Shown in pieces: positions 32,547-36,471 of a stretch of DNA of 36,471 bases (positions within the stretch are counted from its first letter, which is position 1; each line of letters begins with the position of its first letter). Source of the stretch: Spirochaetales bacterium (GTDB lineage Bacteria > Spirochaetota > Spirochaetia > Treponematales > Treponemataceae); contig QKDA01000132.1 of the NCBI GenBank assembly GCA_003246765.1, positions 1-36,471 of the forward strand, in the 5' to 3' direction. Under the pieces are notes generated by a model. It was not told the origin of the DNA and made no database searches. It saw only the letters and a list, made by a program, of their open reading frames with translations. The position numbers and the translations under genes were made by a program.

Positions 32547-33275
32547 TTATTTTTTCTGACCGTCGGAAAAGTCCGCACCGACCAGCTCGAACCCGTCATA
32601 CGAAGGGGAGTACGTATCGGTCAAGGCCTTGAACTGATCAAAGAAGATGAAGAAATTATCAACCCGCTCGGTCGGAGCGGTTCTTAGGCGGAATGCTACG
32701 AAAGACATCTGCTGCAGCCCGTTCAGATAAGGCGAGGCCTGTTGAATTGAGGAAGGTATATTCACGGACATGTTCCGCCAGCCTTCATGATTTACGGGTC
32801 CGAATGAGAGCGTGTGAACCCTGCCGTTGCAATCCCTCAGTAGAATCTCGAGTTCGTAATTATAGTTTGCGCCCCAAACCCAGAGGTCAAGTCTCGTTAC
32901 CCTGCCCTTGAAGGGAATCTCATGCAGGGCATCGTTGCCCGATGAATCCTGCTTCATGGCTACGATATCGACCCAGTTATCTCCCTTTCGGTCAAATTTG
33001 ACCTCAAGACCCTTGATTTTATATGTCTTGTCCTGCTTTGCCTGCATCACGCGAATCGCGTTGGGCATGCCGTCGAAGTCCTTAATCACAGGATACCCAT
33101 CGGTGACAAATTTACTTCCAAAAGCTTTCCAGGTCCAACCGGTTGCATCGGAATTATCGAAATCGTCCACTATGTAGGTCTCGTAATTTACGGATTTCGA
33201 CTGTGCCGCGACGGGCATCAGGAATACCGAAAATACAAGGACCACGACCGCGATGAAAAAACCGCCTTGTTTCAT
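32547..33275 (-). CDS. flaA: Flagellar filament outer layer protein, FlaA family (first)
   Basis: This 242-residue FlaA paralogue has a signal peptide (hydrophobic FFIAVVVLVFSVFLMPVAA, cleavage before QSKS). The mature part has YIVDDFDNSDATGWTWKAFG and then LDLWVWGANYNYELEILLRD. NHEGWRNMSVNIPSS and VDNFFIFFDQFKALTDTY follow, the same motif order as in its downstream partner. The VWGxNYN and NHxGW motifs are shared, so the pair arose by duplication, but overall identity is low. AAAAGGAG precedes the ATG by about eight bases. Transcription is from a consensus sigma-70 promoter at 33326-33354. Confidence 0.9.
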   Translation of the reverse strand: MKQGGFFIAVVVLVFSVFLMPVAAQSKSVNYETYIVDDFDNSDATGWTWKAFGSKFVTDGYPVIKDFDGMPNAIRVMQAKQDKTYKIKGLEVKFDRKGDNWVDIVAMKQDSSGNDALHEIPFKGRVTRLDLWVWGANYNYELEILLRDCNGRVHTLSFGPVNHEGWRNMSVNIPSSIQQASPYLNGLQQMSFVAFRLRTAPTERVDNFFIFFDQFKALTDTYSPSYDGFELVGADFSDGQKK

Positions 33276-33325
33276 CCCAAACTCCTTTTATAGCTCAATC
33301 ATCGGACAATCTACAGTCAAACATT

Positions 33326-33354
33326 ATTATAGGGGGAAGAAATATCTTTGTCAA
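33326..33354 (-). promoter_or_regulatory. Consensus sigma-70 promoter of the flaA operon
   Basis: On the minus strand TTGACA (33354-33349) and TATAAT (33331-33326) are both perfect with a 17-base spacer. The leader to the ATG at 33275 is about 45 bases. No sigma-28 element is seen, consistent with flaA genes being transcribed by the housekeeping sigma factor in spirochaetes. Confidence 0.9.
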
Positions 33355-33372
33355 ACCGTTTATTTTCGCGTA

Positions 33373-33401
33373 TTGACCAAAAGACAGGATCTATCTATAT
33401 T
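33373..33401 (+). promoter_or_regulatory. Sigma-70 promoter of the aldolase gene
   Basis: TTGACC (33373-33378) and TATATT (33396-33401) are separated by 17 bases; each matches five of six consensus positions. The leader is about 30 bases and ends with AAGGAG seven bases before ATG 33437. It is divergent from the flaA promoter, with 18 bases between the two -35 boxes. Confidence 0.8.
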
Positions 33402-33436
33402 TAAATAACCATTTTTCAGTGAAAAAGGAGCTCTTA

Positions 33437-34429
33437 ATGACCAGCTATAAAGAACTCGGCCTTGTGAATACTAAGGATATGTTCGCCAAGGCAATGAAGG
33501 GCGGATATGCGATTCCCGCTTACAACTTCAACAACATGGAACAGATGCAGGCTATCATTCAGGCTTGCGTTGAGACCAAATCGCCGGTTATCCTCCAGGT
33601 TTCTTCCGGAGCCCGCAAGTACGCGAATTCGAACCTCCTGCGGAACATGGCCCGCGGCGCCGTTGAATATGCCCATGAGCTCGGCTACGACATTCCGATC
33701 GTCCTTCACCTCGATCACGGCGACAGCTACGAACTTTGCGTGGACTGCATCGAGAACGGTTTCTCGTCCGTAATGATCGACGGATCCCACCTTCCCTACG
33801 ACGAGAATGTGGCCCTCACCAAGAAGGTTTGCGATTATGCCCATAAGCACGGCGTAACCGTCGAGGGTGAGCTTGGTGTTCTCGCCGGCGTCGAAGACGA
33901 AGTTTCCCACGAGCACAGCAATTACACCCAGCCCGAGGAAGTAGAAGATTTCGTCAAGAAGACCGGCGTTGATTCTCTTGCCATCTCCATCGGAACCAGC
34001 CACGGCGCCACCAAGTTCAAACCCGAGCAGTGCACCAGAAACGCTGACGGCGTTCTCATTCCCCCGGAGCTTCGCTTTGACATCCTCGCGGAGATCGAAA
34101 AGCGCATCCCCGGGTTCCCCATCGTGCTTCACGGGTCTTCTTCTGTGCCGGTCGAATACACCAAGATCATCGAGCAGTTCGGCGGCGTCATGAAGGACAC
34201 CGTGGGTATCCCCGAATCCCAGCTCCGCAAGGCTGCCAAGAGCGCCGTCTGCAAGATCAATATCGACTCCGACGGCCGCCTTGCCATGACCGCCATGATC
34301 CGCAAGGTTTTCGCCGAGAAGCCCTCCGAGTTCGATCCCCGCAAGTACCTCGGTCCCGCCCGGGACGAGCTCAAGAAGCTCTACATGCACAAGAACAAAG
34401 AAGTCCTCGGAAGCGCCGGACAGGCTTAA
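33437..34429 (+). CDS. fba: Class II fructose-bisphosphate aldolase
   Basis: This glycolytic enzyme cleaves fructose 1,6-bisphosphate to dihydroxyacetone phosphate and glyceraldehyde 3-phosphate with a zinc ion. The 330-residue product has AIPAYNFNNMEQMQAII near the start. The catalytic/zinc motif VLHLDHGDSYE contains Asp93 and His94. VEGELGVLAGVEDEV follows, then ISIGTSHGATKF with a zinc histidine and FPIVLHGSSSVP with another, and NIDSDGRLAMTAMIRKVF near the end. Codon use is strongly biased to C-ending codons, as expected of a highly expressed gene. ATG 33437 has AAGGAG seven bases upstream; a GTG at 33419 in frame lies before it. The IS element begins about 20 bases after the stop. Confidence 0.96.
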   Translation: MTSYKELGLVNTKDMFAKAMKGGYAIPAYNFNNMEQMQAIIQACVETKSPVILQVSSGARKYANSNLLRNMARGAVEYAHELGYDIPIVLHLDHGDSYELCVDCIENGFSSVMIDGSHLPYDENVALTKKVCDYAHKHGVTVEGELGVLAGVEDEVSHEHSNYTQPEEVEDFVKKTGVDSLAISIGTSHGATKFKPEQCTRNADGVLIPPELRFDILAEIEKRIPGFPIVLHGSSSVPVEYTKIIEQFGGVMKDTVGIPESQLRKAAKSAVCKINIDSDGRLAMTAMIRKVFAEKPSEFDPRKYLGPARDELKKLYMHKNKEVLGSAGQA

Positions 34430-34448
34430 CGAAGCTTATAAACGTAAA

Positions 34449-34487
34449 AGGGGCTGTCTAATAAGTAGGCAGCCCCTCTTGATTTTT
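34449..34487 (+). terminator. Hairpin in the left IS end, likely also the fba terminator
   Basis: AGGGGCTGTC at 34449-34458 pairs with GGCAGCCCCT at 34468-34477 (nine Watson-Crick pairs and one G-U) around a nine-base loop. CTTGATTTTT follows, a short T-run. It lies 20 bases after the aldolase stop, so it can end fba transcription and also shield the transposase from read-through. Confidence 0.65.
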
Positions 34488-34525
34488 AAATGTACGTTCA
34501 AGCGAATGAATGATAAAATTCCTCT

Positions 34526-35251
34526 ATGCCTAGAGGAATTAGTGACAAAATAACCTTCAAACCTTACGACCAAACCCAGCAATGGCTCATACCACCCAGT
34601 ATCGATGAACTGGTACCGAACCCACATCTGGTGAGAGTGGTAAGCGAAACAATCGATGAGCTCGATCTCGAAGAGATCCTAAAAAAGTATACGAAGGGAG
34701 GCGGCGCAAGCCGATACCACCCGGTCATGATGCTCAAAGTGCTCATCTTCGGGTACATGAGCAGTGTGTACTCGGCCCGACACCTCGCCCGTGCCTGCCG
34801 GGAAAACGTATTGTTCATGTGGCTCACCGGAGGACAGAAACCTGACTTCCGAACCATCAATTCGTTTCGAAGCGAAAAGCTCAATGGCGTAATCCAGGAA
34901 GTGCTCATCGCGACGGCAAAGATGCTGGAGGCCAAGGGCTATATCAAGCTGGAAAACTACTTCGTCGATGGGACGAAGATTGAATCGGCGGCGGGGAAAT
35001 ACACCTTCGTCTGGAAAAAGGCGACGGAAAAGAATGAGCGCAAAATGGACGACAAAATTCGTGCCTTCGTAACGGCGATCAACCACGTGTCGGCGGAGGA
35101 AAACGCCGAGTACGGAGATCGGGACCTGGAAGAGCTCGGCGAACAGGCGACCTTCACGAGCGAGGACTTGAAGACCTTGGTTTCGACATTGAACGAGCGG
35201 CTCGCGACGCTCGATGAAACACCGGATAATAAACCAGTAAAAAAAAACTGA
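34526..35251 (+). CDS. IS1182-family transposase, N-terminal part
   Basis: This 241-residue frame encodes the front half of an IS1182-family DDE transposase. It starts MPRGISDKITFKPYDQTQQW and has the family pattern LIPPSIDELVPNPHLVRVV. YHPVMMLKVLIFGYMSSVYS and NVLFMWLTGGQKPDFRTIN follow, as in typical IS1182 proteins. The first catalytic aspartate is probably in NYFVDGTKIESAAGKYTF. The frame stops at TGA 35249-35251, immediately after a run of nine A, and the rest of the protein continues in the -1 frame. No strong ribosome site precedes ATG 34526, which is common in IS elements. Confidence 0.88.
   Translation: MPRGISDKITFKPYDQTQQWLIPPSIDELVPNPHLVRVVSETIDELDLEEILKKYTKGGGASRYHPVMMLKVLIFGYMSSVYSARHLARACRENVLFMWLTGGQKPDFRTINSFRSEKLNGVIQEVLIATAKMLEAKGYIKLENYFVDGTKIESAAGKYTFVWKKATEKNERKMDDKIRAFVTAINHVSAEENAEYGDRDLEELGEQATFTSEDLKTLVSTLNERLATLDETPDNKPVKKN
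35239..35248 (+). other. Candidate -1 frameshift site in the transposase
   Basis: Nine A at 35239-35247 followed by C give the heptamer A_AAA_AAC in the first frame (codons AAA AAA AAC TGA). A -1 slip there enters the frame of the second half and yields one product of about 529 residues. A length change in the A-run, in the cell or in the reads, would look the same. Confidence 0.6.
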
Positions 35252-36114
35252 AAAAGGACATCAAGCTCGTTGAGAAGGATTTCCTTGTCAGGAAAGAGAA
35301 ATACGAGTGCCACCGTGCCCAGTTCAAGGGACGAAACAGCTTTTCCAAAACAGATCCAGACGCGACTTTCATGAGGATGAAGGAAGATCACATGCTCAAC
35401 GGTCAGCTCAAACCGGGATACAACGTGCAGATAGGCTGTGAGAATGGTTTCGTGGTCGGGTACGACATATTCCCGAATCCTACGGACACGAGAACTCTTA
35501 TCCCGCACTTGGAGAACATGAAAACTAGGTTGGGGAAACTACCGAACGAGGTTATTGCGGACGCGGGCTATGGGAGCGAGGAAAATTACGCATACCTTGA
35601 AAACGAAAAAGTCGGTGCGACGGTCAAATACACGATGTGGCAGAAAGAGCAGTCACGATCGTGGACGAAGAATGTCTGGAATACGGATAACTGGAAATAC
35701 GATGATAAAACCGATGTCTACGAATGTCCTGCGGGGAAGCCGCTTACTTATTCGCATAACAGTACGCACAGAACCGTGACGGGCTATAAGCAGAATCTAC
35801 GAATATATACCTGTCACGATTGCGAGGGGTGTGAATTTCGAAATCAGTGTACGAAAGCTCAAGGGGGGAAAAGCATTCAACGGAATGAGGCGTTAACAAG
35901 ATTGAAAGACAAGGCACGAGACCGGCTTGCAAGTGATGAGGGGAAACGCCTTATGCGGCGTCGGGCATTTGAAGATGAAACGGTCTTTGGTCAACTGAAA
36001 GCAAATCAGGGCTTTCGGCGCTTCAGGCTACGGGGGACGGAAAAAGTGTCGGTTGAATGGGGATTATTGGTCCTCGGCTTCAATATGAGGCGGTTAATGA
36101 GGGTTGGAAGCTGA
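35248..36114 (+). CDS. IS1182-family transposase, C-terminal part
   Basis: This is the rest of the transposase in the -1 frame. Sequence between the A-run and ATG 35371 (LKKDIKLVEKDFLVRKEKYE, then FKGRNSFSKTDPDATFMRMK) is family-like, so the reading begins at the frameshift and not at that ATG. The second catalytic aspartate is in EVIADAGYGSEENYAYL. A four-cysteine cluster follows (YTCHDCEGCEFRNQCTK). The catalytic glutamate is in the FEDETVFGQLKANQGFRRFR region, the standard IS1182 ending. The stop is at 36112-36114. Without the shift, ORF1 alone would lack two catalytic acids. Confidence 0.85.
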   Translation: MKKDIKLVEKDFLVRKEKYECHRAQFKGRNSFSKTDPDATFMRMKEDHMLNGQLKPGYNVQIGCENGFVVGYDIFPNPTDTRTLIPHLENMKTRLGKLPNEVIADAGYGSEENYAYLENEKVGATVKYTMWQKEQSRSWTKNVWNTDNWKYDDKTDVYECPAGKPLTYSHNSTHRTVTGYKQNLRIYTCHDCEGCEFRNQCTKAQGGKSIQRNEALTRLKDKARDRLASDEGKRLMRRRAFEDETVFGQLKANQGFRRFRLRGTEKVSVEWGLLVLGFNMRRLMRVGS

Positions 36115-36183
36115 GGAAACGGGGGGCTCCCCTTTATTCAATCACTAATAACTGGGTTTCTGCACGAAGTAGTAAAATAAAAA

Positions 36184-36213
36184 GGGCAGTCTGGAATACT
36201 TACCAGACTGCCC
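36184..36213. terminator. Hairpin in the right IS end, terminator-like on the minus strand
   Basis: GGGCAGTCTGG at 36184-36194 is perfectly inverted at 36203-36213 around eight bases. Read on the minus strand the stem is followed by TTTTTATTTTAC, which would stop transcription entering the IS from the right. On the plus strand only CTTT follows, so it is weaker there. Confidence 0.6.
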
Positions 36214-36240
36214 CTTTAACTTGGGTCAGGAGGCATACCT

Positions 36241-36471
36241 ATGAAAAACGAATTTGCCCTGCTGACCTGCGCCTTTTTTACGGCGACGGGATGCGCGGAA
36301 CCATGGAAATGTACCGGGAGAGAGGGAACGGCCATGATAGCGGATGCCCGGACCATTCCGGGGAAACACTGCGAAAGCTCCGCGATGATGAACGCCCTCG
36401 TGAATCTTGGATACCCGGTAACGGAACCCATGATTACCGGCGCGGGGGGCGCGCTTTCCTTCGGTTTCGAG
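36241..36471 (+). CDS. BtrH N-terminal domain-like protein, partial
   Basis: The gene runs off the right edge after 77 codons. From residue about 40 it reads IPGKHCESSAMMNALVNLGY followed by EPMITGAGGALSFGF. This fits the start of BtrH N-terminal domain proteins: an HCxS motif near the N-terminus and a GxGGxLxFGF loop, with a cysteine-protease-like fold. BtrH itself is the acyl transferase of butirosin synthesis; most relatives are uncharacterised. ATG 36241 has a perfect AGGAGG seven bases upstream, but it adds 31 residues with a TATGC lipobox-like stretch unlike the family. ATG 36334, after AGAGGG, would start close to the domain. The IS lies directly upstream and may have cut it from its promoter. 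Confidence 0.6.
   Translation, partial: MKNEFALLTCAFFTATGCAEPWKCTGREGTAMIADARTIPGKHCESSAMMNALVNLGYPVTEPMITGAGGALSFGFE

Larger units (their letters stand above)
34447..36217 (+). mobile_element. IS1182-family insertion sequence
   Basis: The element is about 1.77 kb and carries a split transposase. The ends match as imperfect inverted repeats: 34447-34467 on the plus strand and 36217-36197 on the minus strand agree at 18 of 21 positions, sharing AAAGGGGC, GTCT and TAAGTA. The true boundary may be a few bases inside, at the GGGGC. No clear target duplication is visible. It sits between the aldolase gene and the gene at the right edge. Each end also folds into its own hairpin. Confidence 0.85.

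Noticed and set aside
33434-34390. Minus-strand frame of 318 codons opposite the aldolase gene
   Set aside because: It is a mirror frame caused by the strong C-ending codon bias of fba; the composition is His/Gly/Val-rich and unlike a real protein.
34430-36240. Target-site duplication flanking the IS
   Set aside because: The bases on both sides (ACGT/AACG on the left, AACT on the right) do not form a convincing direct repeat, so none is reported.
1-36471. CRISPR arrays, riboswitches, rRNA genes or prophage
   Set aside because: I saw no regularly spaced direct repeats, no known riboswitch cores and no phage structural or integrase module; the two Xer proteins are housekeeping types in operon context.

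Overview
The window looks chromosomal and most likely comes from a spirochaete of the Treponema group, with GC content in the mid to high fifties by eye. The basis is two FlaA-type periplasmic flagellar sheath proteins, a spirochaete-style flgB-fliJ operon joined to a compact division cluster, and spirochaete-like families such as the CNB-histidine kinase and the ComFB protein. Species cannot be named from sequence alone. No stretch longer than about 300 bases lacks a gene.

Layout. (a) 1-1229, minus strand: the 5' part of an unrecognised gene running off the left edge, preceded by a small exported protein. (b) 1341-7247, plus strand: aconitase (Aquifex type), an HD-domain phosphohydrolase, a ComFB-domain protein with an added beta-rich domain, tRNA-Pro(UGG), tRNA-Arg(UCU), and a TGS/ThrRS-like/uridine-kinase fusion whose Shine-Dalgarno sits in a hairpin. 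(c) 7237-29468, minus strand: about 23 tightly packed genes that read as one transcription unit, mraZ-rsmH-ftsL-murF-ftsW-ftsQ-ftsA-ftsZ-xerD-TPR lipoprotein-dprA-topA-xerC-hslV-hslU-flgB-flgC-fliE-fliF-fliG-fliH-fliI-fliJ. Junctions are mostly 4-14 base overlaps or gaps. The unit begins with a near-consensus sigma-70 promoter followed by four 10-bp-spaced MraZ boxes. (d) 29617-30518, plus strand: two coupled genes of unknown function, the second with a PD-(D/E)xK-like pattern and a C-terminal winged helix. (e) 30525-33275, minus strand: a soluble cyclic-nucleotide-binding histidine kinase behind the terminator of a two-gene flaA operon. (f) 33437-34429: class II fructose-bisphosphate aldolase, divergent from flaA with its own promoter. 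(g) 34447-36217: an IS1182-family element whose transposase is split by a -1 frame change at a run of nine A. (h) 36241 to the right edge: the start of a gene with a BtrH N-terminal-like sequence.

How it works together: block (c) places peptidoglycan synthesis and septation (MraZ control, RsmH, MurF, FtsW/L/Q/A/Z), chromosome resolution and topology (two Xer recombinases, TopA, DprA), the HslVU protease, and the flagellar MS-ring, C-ring and export ATPase behind one division-linked promoter. The dprA-topA-xerC-hslV-hslU-flgB-fliJ order is the one known from Bacillus subtilis, minus trmFO and codY. The FlaA pair supplies the outer layer of the periplasmic filaments.

The most interesting points are the CTG start proposed for xerD, the long dprA/topA out-of-frame overlap, the MraZ operator, the hairpins at fliE/fliF and before the kinase fusion, and the unknown nuclease-like pair beside mraZ.
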